From Methanobacterium sp. (GTDB taxonomy: Archaea > Methanobacteriota > Methanobacteria > Methanobacteriales > Methanobacteriaceae): DNA of 5,938 bases. The stretch lies in assembly GCA_003162115.1 (NCBI GenBank), contig PMMV01000025.1, positions 1 to 5,938 of the forward strand, given 5' to 3'. Position 1 is the stretch's first letter. Every line of letters starts with the position of its first letter. The translations under genes and the position numbers were made by a program. Below the pieces are notes generated by a model, which was not told where the DNA came from, made no database searches, and saw only the letters and a program-made list of their open reading frames with translations. Shown here one piece after another: positions 1 to 5,474 of the stretch.

Positions 1-220
1 TATAATTGAAATCTATTCTAATTCATGGGCAATATATCATTTTCTGCACTCTTTCACTCTAAACTCTCAATGCAATGCATATCTGCAGAATTATTCTTTT
101 GATAGCTTACATCTTAATTATTATGGCCTTATTTTGGAAAATAAGCTCATTACGACTTTTTTAAGCCTATAACAACTATTACGCATCTATAATAATTAAA
201 AATCAAGGACAAGGTCACTT
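1..220. other. Left-edge non-coding stretch
   Basis: This AT-rich stretch has no open frame of convincing length or composition on either strand. The one clear structure is the inverted repeat CTTATTTT-GG-AAAATAAG at 128-145 (two perfect 8-base arms around a 2-base centre), about 75 bases before the small gene at 221. It could be an operator-like palindrome or a weak hairpin. The left part could be the 3' or 5' flank of a gene outside the window. Confidence 0.5.
128..145. repeat. Short perfect inverted repeat CTTATTTT/AAAATAAG
   Basis: Two 8-base arms, 128-135 and 138-145, are exact reverse complements around a GG centre. The spacer is too short for a stable RNA loop without opening the inner pairs, so a protein-binding palindrome is the more natural reading. 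It lies upstream of the small gene beginning at 221. Its function is unknown, and chance is possible in DNA this AT-rich. Confidence 0.45.
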
Positions 221-426
221 ATGAAATTCTGGAAATCAACTAAAACCCAAAGGAATACAGAAGAACTCTTAAAAGAAGTAAACAATAGTAAACCGGAAGA
301 ATTAGAAAATCTATTGCAAAAAATTGAAAAAAAATTAATCAATCTGAAGACAAAAATGCTGATCTTTTAACAGCCAAAACAATAATCACAAGTAGATTAG
401 CATCTATGAGAAATAAAAATGTATAA
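221..426 (+). CDS. Small Lys/Glu-rich protein with an internal -1 frame change (possible pseudogene or programmed slip)
   Basis: An ATG at 221 follows AAGGTCA (211-217), a plausible ribosome binding site. Frame 0 gives 49 residues (MKFWKSTKTQ...) and ends at TAA 368-370. The last part of that frame looks unlike the rest. If the frame moves by -1 in the eight-A tract at 327-334, the reading continues as INQSEDKNADLL...MRNKNV to TAA at 424-426. That gives a 68-residue hydrophilic, helix-rich, charged protein ending 3 bases before the stop of the convergent tfe gene. The -1 frame is closed just upstream by TGA at 325-327, so the two halves join only at the A tract. In frame 0 the tract reads A-AAA-AAA, a classical slippery heptamer. 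Possible causes are a true single-base deletion, a sequencing error, or ribosomal or transcriptional slippage. I do not recognise the family. No membrane segment or cysteine is present. Confidence 0.5.
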
Positions 427-429
427 ATT

Positions 430-963
430 TTAACTTATGTAACTTAAATATTTTGTTTTTGATTTGTTCATAGATTCGTATTTTGCCTTCTTATTTAGTA
501 ATTCTACTATAATAGTATTGTTATCTTGGTATTGAAGTGATTCACCACATTGAGGACATGTGAAGTTGTATTCTGATGCTTTTCCAAATATATATCTGTG
601 ACTATTTGCTTTGCAGGCAAAGAACATATTATTTTTTTCATATTTCAGTGATTTTTCAATTTCTTTCAATAAATCTTCGTGTTTATGGTTAATTATATCA
701 TTTATCTTTTTCTGGTCAAATTTCCAATTATAAATTTCCCAGTTGGTTTCAGGATCCTTGGATCTTTTATATGAAGCTACTCCTGCATCGTATAATTTGT
801 AAAGAATCTTTCTTACTGTATTCAACTTTATTTCAGTTTCTTCTGCAATTTCTGCATCCGATGTTTTACCCTTTAATATACACTCAATTATTGAAATACT
901 ACTCTTTTCATCGTCAGTTATGTCAATTAAAATTTCTTGAACCATTGTATTGGTTAATAACAT
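430..963 (-). CDS. tfe: Archaeal transcription factor E, alpha subunit (TFIIE-alpha homologue)
   Basis: This 177-residue protein has the two-domain layout of archaeal TFE, a basal factor that joins the RNA polymerase preinitiation complex and helps open the promoter beside TBP and TFB. Residues about 8-80 form the N-terminal winged helix, with the typical segment DAEIAEETEIKLNTVRKILY (36-55) followed by LYDAGVASYKRSKDPETNW (57-75). A charged linker helix (about 83-112) leads to a zinc-ribbon-like region at about 114-145. Its second knuckle, CPQCG (C136, C139), is intact. The first shows C117 then N120 and H122, not a plain CxxC, so the metal ligands are uncertain. The length is usual for the family. 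The ATG at 961-963 is supported by GAGGAG at 969-974 with a 5-base gap. The gene stands alone and converges on the small gene ending at 426. Confidence 0.9.
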   Translation of the reverse strand: MLLTNTMVQEILIDITDDEKSSISIIECILKGKTSDAEIAEETEIKLNTVRKILYKLYDAGVASYKRSKDPETNWEIYNWKFDQKKINDIINHKHEDLLKEIEKSLKYEKNNMFFACKANSHRYIFGKASEYNFTCPQCGESLQYQDNNTIIVELLNKKAKYESMNKSKTKYLSYIS

Positions 964-1015
964 AAATACTCCTCTATTTTGAATATTTTCTTTAAGAAAA
1001 TTATCTAATAATACA

Positions 1016-1036
1016 AATAATAATAATAATAATAAT
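1016..1036. repeat. (AAT)7 trinucleotide microsatellite
   Basis: Seven uninterrupted AAT units lie 53-73 bases upstream of the tfe start codon. If transcription starts at the TATA-like box at 1117-1124, the tract sits in the tfe 5' leader (as ATT units on the coding strand). Such tracts can change length by slippage, which might alter leader structure or spacing. That effect is inference only. Confidence 0.8.
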
Positions 1037-1085
1037 CAATCCAAATCTAAATAAAAATCTCACAGGAAAAATCCATTTTAATTAA

Positions 1086-1190
1086 TTGTTAGGTATAAAC
1101 AATATAGACGACTTAGTATATAAAATCAATTAATAATAATTTTGTTAGGATATAGGTTAATAGACTTTATCATATAACATAATAACCTAA
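1086..1190. repeat. Two degenerate direct copies of a TTGTTAGG...TAGAC...ATATAA segment
   Basis: Copy 1 begins at 1086 and copy 2 at 1142, 56 bases apart. Both start with exact TTGTTAGG, continue with a TATA stretch, then TAGAC with nearby CTT or ACTT, then ATATAA. Small gaps are needed to align them, so this would be an old tandem duplication or a pair of similar regulatory units. On the minus strand each copy carries a TATA-like box oriented toward tfe (TTTATATA at 1117-1124; TTATATGA at 1170-1177). Confidence 0.4.
1117..1124 (-). promoter_or_regulatory. Candidate TATA box for tfe
   Basis: The minus strand reads TTTATATA, a close match to the methanogen TATA consensus. Transcription would start about 25 bases downstream, near 1090, leaving a leader of roughly 125 bases that contains the (AAT)7 tract. 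The long leader keeps confidence modest. A weaker second box, TTATATGA, lies at 1170-1177. Confidence 0.4.
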
Positions 1191-1226
1191 ATTTCAATTT
1201 CTTGTTTTCAAATGGGTAATTTATTT

Positions 1227-2777
1227 TCATATATTTGAGCTGACTCCGCCTATAGTCGGCTTGCGTTTTCGTTTCTGGGGGGGTATTAATAGGGACATAA
1301 CTAACCCAATAAATAGTATGATGCTAACAACGTTAAATGCAAGTTTCATGTTTTTAGCTTTTTCAGAAGTCACAATTTTTTGTTTTTCGTTGTTTCCCGG
1401 ATTCTGAAGCTCTATTTTTTCAAAAAACTGCTGCACATTTGTAATTTGTTCTGAAGTAGTATTCTGTGCGGGATTGGTGGAAACCAGACCTAGACTGGTG
1501 AAACTACCCAATATTAGTATGAGTCCTAGCACAGCTGTTCCAAGTGATGAACCTAGGTTTATACCGGTGTTCATAATTCCAGATGCATCTGGTTGCTGGT
1601 CACGTCTGGCAACAGAGAAGATAACATTGGCTGAAAGAGGAAAGACTATGCCCATACCCACTCCAAGGAGAAATATTCCTGGTAACATATCCAGGATGGT
1701 AATGTAAGGGCTGAAAATCAAGCTCAGGTAGACGCTTCCAGCCATGGCAGCCATTGTGCCAATGGCAAGAATGTAGCGGGGTTGAATTCTGGTTGAAAGT
1801 TTCCCAGCAGCGGAAGACATTATGAAAATTGCTACACTCATTGGTATCAATGTCAAACCTGTTGTTAGGGGATCTGCTCCGAGTACAGTCTGTAGATAAA
1901 CGGGTATAACAAATAGAACTCCTCCTATGGTGAAGTTCATTATCAAACGAGTAATATTTGCCAAAGTAAAAGCACGGTCTTTAAAGAGGGAAACATCAAC
2001 TAAAGGCTGTTTATCATGATTCATCCTGCTTTTCTGATTGAAGTAGAAAATAATCAGTAGTACTACCCCTATAACAATTGAGCATATTCCTATATTCCAG
2101 TTTTTCGGATTGTTAAGTAGGAGAATACCTATAACGAAGAGAAATATTCCTAGTGCAGAATTAACAGCACCAACCACATTTAAATCCGCCCATTTCAGGG
2201 TGGGTGGGAACGTTGAGATCTCTCTTGAAAATAGAACTATTACAATTATAATAATTAACTCCATTCCAAATGCATATCTCCAACTATAGTAGGTTGTTAG
2301 AAAACCACCGATAATAGGTCCGATTGTTCCAGCACCCGATGCCATTGAACTTGTTATTCCAAGTGCAAATGCCCTTCTCTCCCCATCGTAACTTCCGGAT
2401 ATAATGGAAGTTGTTGCAGGCATCATAAGCGCTGCCCCAACACCTTCGAGTATGGACCATCCCAACAACAACATTGTACTGTTAATACTTAGGGCAGCAA
2501 CAACAGTTCCTACACCATAAATCCCTGCTCCTGTTAAAAATGTTCTTTTTCTCCCCAAAATATTCTGCAAACGCCCCCCAATCAACATTAAACTAGCCAT
2601 TATAAGAGAGTAGGTTGCTATAATAATCTGTATAGTACCAATATTGGTATGCAGATCCCTAATAAGAGAGGATATGGCAACATTCAAGAAGGTTTTATCA
2701 ATTACAATGGTGAAAATCGACAGAGTTACGATTATAAGGGGTAACCACCCCGTTTGAATATCAGATTTTTCCCCCAC
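1227..2777 (-). CDS. MFS drug/proton antiporter, DHA2 (EmrB/QacA) family, 14 TM helices
   Basis: This 516-residue membrane protein is the usual length for 14-helix DHA2 exporters, which use the proton gradient to expel hydrophobic or cationic compounds. TM1 (about 12-34) holds IDKTFLNVA, the counterpart of family motif D1 with acidic D27. Motif A is GGRLQNILGRKR (67-78) in the TM2-TM3 loop. The antiporter motif C is G148-A-G-T-I-G153-P154-I-I-G157-G158 in TM5. A polar loop at about 432-478 precedes the last helix, and the C-terminus is basic (KRKRK, 502-506). The start is GTG at 2775-2777. It is the only usable start between the in-frame TAA at 2799-2801 and TM1, and GGGGA at 2788-2792 lies 10 bases upstream. 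No regulator gene is adjacent. The substrate cannot be read from the sequence. The tRNA-Leu gene lies 103 bases upstream on the same strand. Confidence 0.88.
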   Translation of the reverse strand: MGEKSDIQTGWLPLIIVTLSIFTIVIDKTFLNVAISSLIRDLHTNIGTIQIIIATYSLIMASLMLIGGRLQNILGRKRTFLTGAGIYGVGTVVAALSINSTMLLLGWSILEGVGAALMMPATTSIISGSYDGERRAFALGITSSMASGAGTIGPIIGGFLTTYYSWRYAFGMELIIIIVIVLFSREISTFPPTLKWADLNVVGAVNSALGIFLFVIGILLLNNPKNWNIGICSIVIGVVLLIIFYFNQKSRMNHDKQPLVDVSLFKDRAFTLANITRLIMNFTIGGVLFVIPVYLQTVLGADPLTTGLTLIPMSVAIFIMSSAAGKLSTRIQPRYILAIGTMAAMAGSVYLSLIFSPYITILDMLPGIFLLGVGMGIVFPLSANVIFSVARRDQQPDASGIMNTGINLGSSLGTAVLGLILILGSFTSLGLVSTNPAQNTTSEQITNVQQFFEKIELQNPGNNEKQKIVTSEKAKNMKLAFNVVSIILFIGLVMSLLIPPQKRKRKPTIGGVSSNI

Positions 2778-2880
2778 CCGTTCACATTCCCCAGATTTTT
2801 ATGAAAGTAAAATTAGTTTAATCATTTAATAAAAATTTTTTCAATATTCTATCTTTTTATTAAATAACTGATAAACTTAA

Positions 2881-2963
<83 letters not shown>

Positions 2964-2983
2964 ATATACTTCAATGGTTGACG

Positions 2984-2993
2984 ATTATTTATT
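2984..2993 (-). promoter_or_regulatory. Candidate TATA box for tRNA-Leu
   Basis: The minus strand reads AATAAATAAT centred about 26 bases before the first tRNA base, the distance expected between an archaeal TATA element and the start site. The match to the consensus is only fair. Another box-like sequence, CTTATATGT, lies further up at 3007-3015 and would give a short leader. Confidence 0.35.
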
Positions 2994-3183
2994 GGTCCTT
3001 TTTTTACATATAAGAAGTTATGTATAAGTGTATGTACTAACAATCGATTAATAATGTTTCCATCGTTGTCGATAAATAAAATGCTGCAGAAATAAAGGTT
3101 ATGGCCATCATATAGACCTTGGATAAACCATATTCTAGAATGAATCACAACATTAAATTGATATTAATTGTATTATTAATAAT

Positions 3184-3188
3184 GGTGA
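3184..3188 (+). promoter_or_regulatory. Ribosome binding site GGTGA of the aldo/keto reductase
   Basis: GGTGA matches the archaeal anti-Shine-Dalgarno sequence and lies 8 bases before the ATG at 3197. It settles the start. The nearby ATG at 3182 is in the same frame but hits TAA after four codons and is excluded. Confidence 0.75.
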
Positions 3189-3196
3189 ATTATTAA

Positions 3197-4366
3197 ATGC
3201 TTTATAGAACATTTGGGAAAACAGGCAAAAAAGTTTCGATACTTGGTTTTGGATGCATGAGGCTTCCAATACTTGAAGGAAATCCCTCAAAAATAAACGA
3301 GGCACTGGCAACAGAGATGCTTCACTATGCTATTGATAATGGTGTGAATTATGTTGATACTGCTTATCCATATCACGGCCTCTCTTTTACTGAAGGAGGT
3401 AAGAGCGAAACTTTCCTTGGAAACGCTCTAAAAAATGGTTACAGGGAACAGGTACATTTAGCCACGAAATTACCCAGCTGGAATATCCAAAAAAAAGAAG
3501 ATCTTAATTACTATCTTGATGAACAGCTTAAACGACTTCAAACTGATAGCATAGATTTCTATCTTTTACATGGTCTAAGCAAAACTACATGGGAACCTCT
3601 AAAAAAATTGGATGTTTTTGAGTTTTTGGATTCTGCAATTGAAGATGAGAGAATAGGATATGCTGGTTTTTCATTCCATGATGAATTGGATCTTTTTACC
3701 GAAATTGTGGACTCTTATAACTGGAGTTTTTCTCAAATACAATTAAACTACATGGATCAGGAGTCTCAGGCTGGAAAAGCTGGACTCGATTATGCGTACT
3801 CTAAAAATATGGGAACTATCATTATGGAACCGCTTAGAGGTGGTGGGCTTACAGATAATGTTCCGTCAGACATCCAAGCCATATGGGATCGTGCAGAGGT
3901 TGAAAGAAGTCCTGCAGAATGGGCTTTACGTTTCTTGTGGGATCAGCCAGAAGTTAATGTAGTTTTGAGTGGTATGACTGCTATGGAACATGTTATTGAG
4001 AATGTTAAGATTGCAGAGGATGCTCATGCCAATAGTCTCACCGATGAAGAGAGAGATCTAATTCAGGAAGTTAGAGAAGCTTACAATGCAAAAGTTCATG
4101 TTGATTGTACTGCTTGTGGTTACTGCATGTCATGTCCTAATGGGGTGGATATTCCTAAAAACTTGAATTTGTTAAATGAGTTTTATATATATCAAAACAT
4201 GGGAATGTCTGCTCAAACGTATTCATTCTTAACAGCCATGAATTTTAGTGCCTCTTTTTGTAATGAATGCGGTGAATGTGAAGAAAAATGCACGCAAATC
4301 ATTCCTATACGAAAGTATCTTAAAGAAATTCGAGAAATTTTTGAAAAAGATACAACGCCTCCGTAA
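3197..4366 (+). CDS. Aldo/keto reductase with C-terminal 4Fe-4S domain
   Basis: This 389-residue soluble protein has an aldo/keto reductase barrel (about 1-295) fused to a cysteine-rich ferredoxin-like tail (about 300-389), the layout of the predicted oxidoreductases of COG1453. The N-terminus LYRTFGKTGKKVSILGFGCMRLP is typical. The catalytic tetrad is visible as D54 and Y59 (VDTAYPYHG), K91 (ATKLP) and H125 (LLHGL). The cofactor end of the barrel shows EPLRGGGL (211-218) and VVLSGMTAMEHVIEN (255-269). The tail carries C304-C307-C310-C313-P and C355-C358-C361-C365, eight cysteines, enough for two [4Fe-4S] clusters. It probably transfers electrons between a nicotinamide or other carrier and a carbonyl substrate that cannot be named from the sequence. 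It is a single gene, followed by a long non-coding gap. Base composition resembles its neighbours. Confidence 0.9.
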   Translation: MLYRTFGKTGKKVSILGFGCMRLPILEGNPSKINEALATEMLHYAIDNGVNYVDTAYPYHGLSFTEGGKSETFLGNALKNGYREQVHLATKLPSWNIQKKEDLNYYLDEQLKRLQTDSIDFYLLHGLSKTTWEPLKKLDVFEFLDSAIEDERIGYAGFSFHDELDLFTEIVDSYNWSFSQIQLNYMDQESQAGKAGLDYAYSKNMGTIIMEPLRGGGLTDNVPSDIQAIWDRAEVERSPAEWALRFLWDQPEVNVVLSGMTAMEHVIENVKIAEDAHANSLTDEERDLIQEVREAYNAKVHVDCTACGYCMSCPNGVDIPKNLNLLNEFYIYQNMGMSAQTYSFLTAMNFSASFCNECGECEEKCTQIIPIRKYLKEIREIFEKDTTPP

Positions 4367-4479
4367 AACAAAATTTAAACCCTTTATTCCCATTTATTAT
4401 AGAAAATGCGTATGTATATACATTTAAGTGCAAAGCATTAAATTTATCCATAGACAAATCTAGTCATAGATTCAGCGAG

Positions 4480-4535
4480 CGAGCAATTATTAATCAAGTG
4501 ATCAACTTTTAATTTTTTAATGTATGAATTGCTTG
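4480..4535 (+). other. Nested hairpin-forming element (candidate structured RNA)
   Basis: Outer arms 4480-4488 and 4527-4535 pair over 9 positions (CGAGCAATT with AATTGCTTG, one G-U). Inside, ATTAA (4489-4493) can pair with TTAAT (4517-4521), and AAGT (4496-4499) with ACTT (4505-4508) around GATCA. Together they make a long broken stem. A perfect 10-base palindrome, ATCAATTGAT, follows at 4544-4553. It could be a small RNA, the terminator region of the reductase gene, or a protein-binding site. No known RNA family is recognised. Confidence 0.35.
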
Positions 4536-4655
4536 ATTGCGAGATCAATTGATGTTTTGTTTAGTTTTGTGTCAGATTAAATATCTGTAAGAAAACATCT
4601 TAAAAATATAAATTACGATTTTTTGAAATGTGGCGATTCTGTTAACTTAATGACC

Positions 4656-4684
4656 TTTAGGGTTTCATTGTAGGGTTCCCTAAA
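4656..4684. promoter_or_regulatory. Cluster of TAGGG half-sites (direct plus inverted)
   Basis: TAGGGTT occurs at 4658-4664 and again at 4671-4677, 13 bases apart. The inverted partner CCCTA lies at 4678-4682. The outer arms TTTAGGG (4656-4662) and CCCTAAA (4678-4684) are exact reverse complements, as are TAGGG (4671-4675) and CCCTA (4678-4682). Three half-sites in 29 bases resemble an operator for a dimeric regulator. Alternative hairpins in a transcript are also possible. It lies about 115 bases upstream of the TATA box of the next gene. Confidence 0.4.
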
Positions 4685-4744
4685 AATTTTAGTATTGTTC
4701 AGGAAAACAGAATAATAAATATTAATTTACATTTGACACTAACA

Positions 4745-4780
4745 ATTTAGGTCTGTTTCGGGTGATAATCATCACTAAAT
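4745..4780. promoter_or_regulatory. Inverted repeat with TGATAATCAT core, upstream of the orphan gene
   Basis: Outer arms ATTTAG (4745-4750) and CTAAAT (4775-4780) are exact reverse complements. Inside, GTGAT (4762-4766) and ATCAC (4771-4775) form a second one. The core TGATAATCAT (4763-4772) equals the centre of the bacterial Fur box, but the flanks do not match. The site ends about 17 bases before the candidate TATA box at 4797, where an archaeal activator or repressor could act. A T7 run at 4785-4791 follows, so a terminator reading is also possible. Confidence 0.35.
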
Positions 4781-4796
4781 CCTGTTTTTTTACAAT

Positions 4797-4804
4797 AAAT
4801 ATAT
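4797..4804 (+). promoter_or_regulatory. Candidate TATA box of the 118-residue gene
   Basis: AAATATAT lies about 41-48 bases before the GTG start. Transcription beginning about 25 bases downstream (near 4828) would leave a short leader just covering the ribosome binding site AGGTG at 4832-4836. The spacing is consistent with an archaeal promoter; the box match is moderate. Confidence 0.45.
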
Positions 4805-4844
4805 CAATTATCAAGATCAAAATAATATAACAGGTGCAATTAAA

Positions 4845-5201
4845 GTGTTAAAATTTCTTGAAGTTAAAATGAATGAAATTAATCCTAGTCTTACGGAGAT
4901 ATTAATTAAGTTTGATGATAGTGCTGTCAGCAAAGAAAAATACGTATTTTTAAATGGTCGATTGGAAAATCTTAAATTTTATATGAATGATGAATACTCC
5001 ATTGAAATTAGTCTAGACTTTGATGAATATAGTGAATGGTTGTTAATCGCAGTTAATATTTTAACTCCAGATCATCTCATGCCTAAAGACATTGAGACAG
5101 CAATAAAGATATTCATGGATCATCTGGGTATAATCCAAAATTTTTATGAATCACAATGCAAAATATTTGATAAATCACATCAAAAAGCATCAACATGTTA
5201 A
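4845..5201 (+). CDS. Acidic 118-residue protein of unknown function
   Basis: I do not recognise this protein. It is small, soluble and rich in Asp/Glu, with two parts. Residues about 1-70 alternate polar and hydrophobic residues like beta strands (ILIKFDDSAVS, YSIEISLDFDEYSEWLLIAV). Residues about 80-112 look helical (PKDIETAIKIFMDHLGIIQNF). There is no signal peptide or membrane segment. The only cysteines are C105 and the terminal C118. The GTG start at 4845 is preferred over ATG at 4869 because AGGTG (4832-4836) sits 8 bases before it, while the ATG has no such site. The gene stands alone between gaps of 478 and 273 bases and has its own candidate promoter, so it is probably a separate unit. 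Length, base composition and ribosome binding site support a real gene. Confidence 0.65.
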   Translation: MLKFLEVKMNEINPSLTEILIKFDDSAVSKEKYVFLNGRLENLKFYMNDEYSIEISLDFDEYSEWLLIAVNILTPDHLMPKDIETAIKIFMDHLGIIQNFYESQCKIFDKSHQKASTC

Positions 5202-5324
5202 AAAGCTTGTATCGATTACTTAACCTACTTCTTTTATATTTTTATTATTCATATATTTAGATAATTATAATGTCATTTAGTCATAGCTGCTGTTAATTTA
5301 AGAAGTATCAGTACATCTATTATA

Positions 5325-5362
5325 TTAAACTAAGAAATTTTGAGGTATAAAATTTAGTTTAA
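5325..5362 (+). repeat. Imperfect inverted repeat / hairpin TTAAACTAA...TTAGTTTAA
   Basis: Arms 5325-5333 and 5354-5362 are perfect 9-base reverse complements. Inside, ATTTT (5337-5341) pairs with AAAAT (5349-5353) after a 3-base bulge (GAA). The 7-base loop is GAGGTAT, which contains a ribosome-binding-site-like GAGGT. It begins 124 bases after the orphan gene and ends 112 bases before the flavoprotein gene. It might be an operator, a processed 3' end, or a leader hairpin. No T-run follows directly, so a simple terminator is less likely. Confidence 0.5.
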
Positions 5363-5463
5363 ATCTCGAAATTACTATTAAAATTGTATCTTTAAATGCT
5401 AATAGTTCATTTTAATATGTTCTTTAATCATATAGTTAAAAAAGTGAATCATTTTTAAAAATC

Positions 5464-5469
5464 GAGGTG
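5464..5469 (+). promoter_or_regulatory. Ribosome binding site GAGGTG of the flavoprotein gene
   Basis: GAGGTG lies 5 bases before ATG at 5475 and matches the archaeal anti-Shine-Dalgarno well. It favours this ATG over the second one three codons later. Confidence 0.8.
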
Positions 5470-5474
5470 TAATT

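Larger units (their letters stand above)
964..1226. other. Non-coding gap between tfe and the MFS gene
   Basis: This gap serves as upstream DNA for tfe and downstream DNA for the exporter, both on the minus strand. It contains an (AAT)7 tract, two degenerate direct copies of a segment starting TTGTTAGG (1086 and 1142), TATA-like boxes in both copies, and a 7-base inverted repeat TAGGTTA (1153-1159)/TAACCTA (1183-1189). No credible reading frame is present. Confidence 0.6.
4367..4844. other. 478-base non-coding gap rich in palindromic elements
   Basis: The longest frames seen here are about 10-12 codons, so I see no protein gene. The gap holds three separate structures: a nested hairpin-like element at 4480-4535 followed by the palindrome ATCAATTGAT (4544-4553); a cluster of TAGGG half-sites at 4656-4684; and a TGATAATCAT palindrome within a longer inverted repeat at 4745-4780. 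A TATA box for the next gene follows. The density of structure suggests regulation or an unannotated small RNA. Confidence 0.6.
5202..5474. other. Non-coding gap before the flavoprotein gene
   Basis: This very AT-rich gap has no credible reading frame. Its main feature is an imperfect hairpin at 5325-5362. Weak TATA-like sequences, TTTAATATGT (5411-5420) and ATCATATAG (5428-5436), lie 39-64 bases before the next start codon; neither is certain. Confidence 0.55.

Noticed and set aside
771..965. Plus-strand open frame of 64 codons
   Set aside because: It lies entirely antisense to the well-supported tfe gene, and its composition is that of a reverse-strand shadow (Leu/Phe/Tyr-rich).
1277..1283. 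Run of seven G (seven C on the coding strand) near the end of the MFS gene, a possible phase-variation tract
   Set aside because: It encodes Pro-Pro in a continuous frame near the C-terminus, after the last helix. A length change would alter only the tail, so a switching role is unlikely.
1474..1707. Plus-strand open frame of 77 codons
   Set aside because: It is antisense to the MFS exporter, has no ribosome binding site, and resembles no known protein.
4397..4600. Possible small peptides of 10-12 codons in the long gap
   Set aside because: They are too short, have no convincing ribosome binding site, and occur at the frequency expected by chance.
4760..4785. Possible C/D-box guide RNA (GTGAT-like sequences)
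   Set aside because: I could not find a correctly spaced set of C, D', C' and D boxes, and the palindromic reading explains the sequence better.
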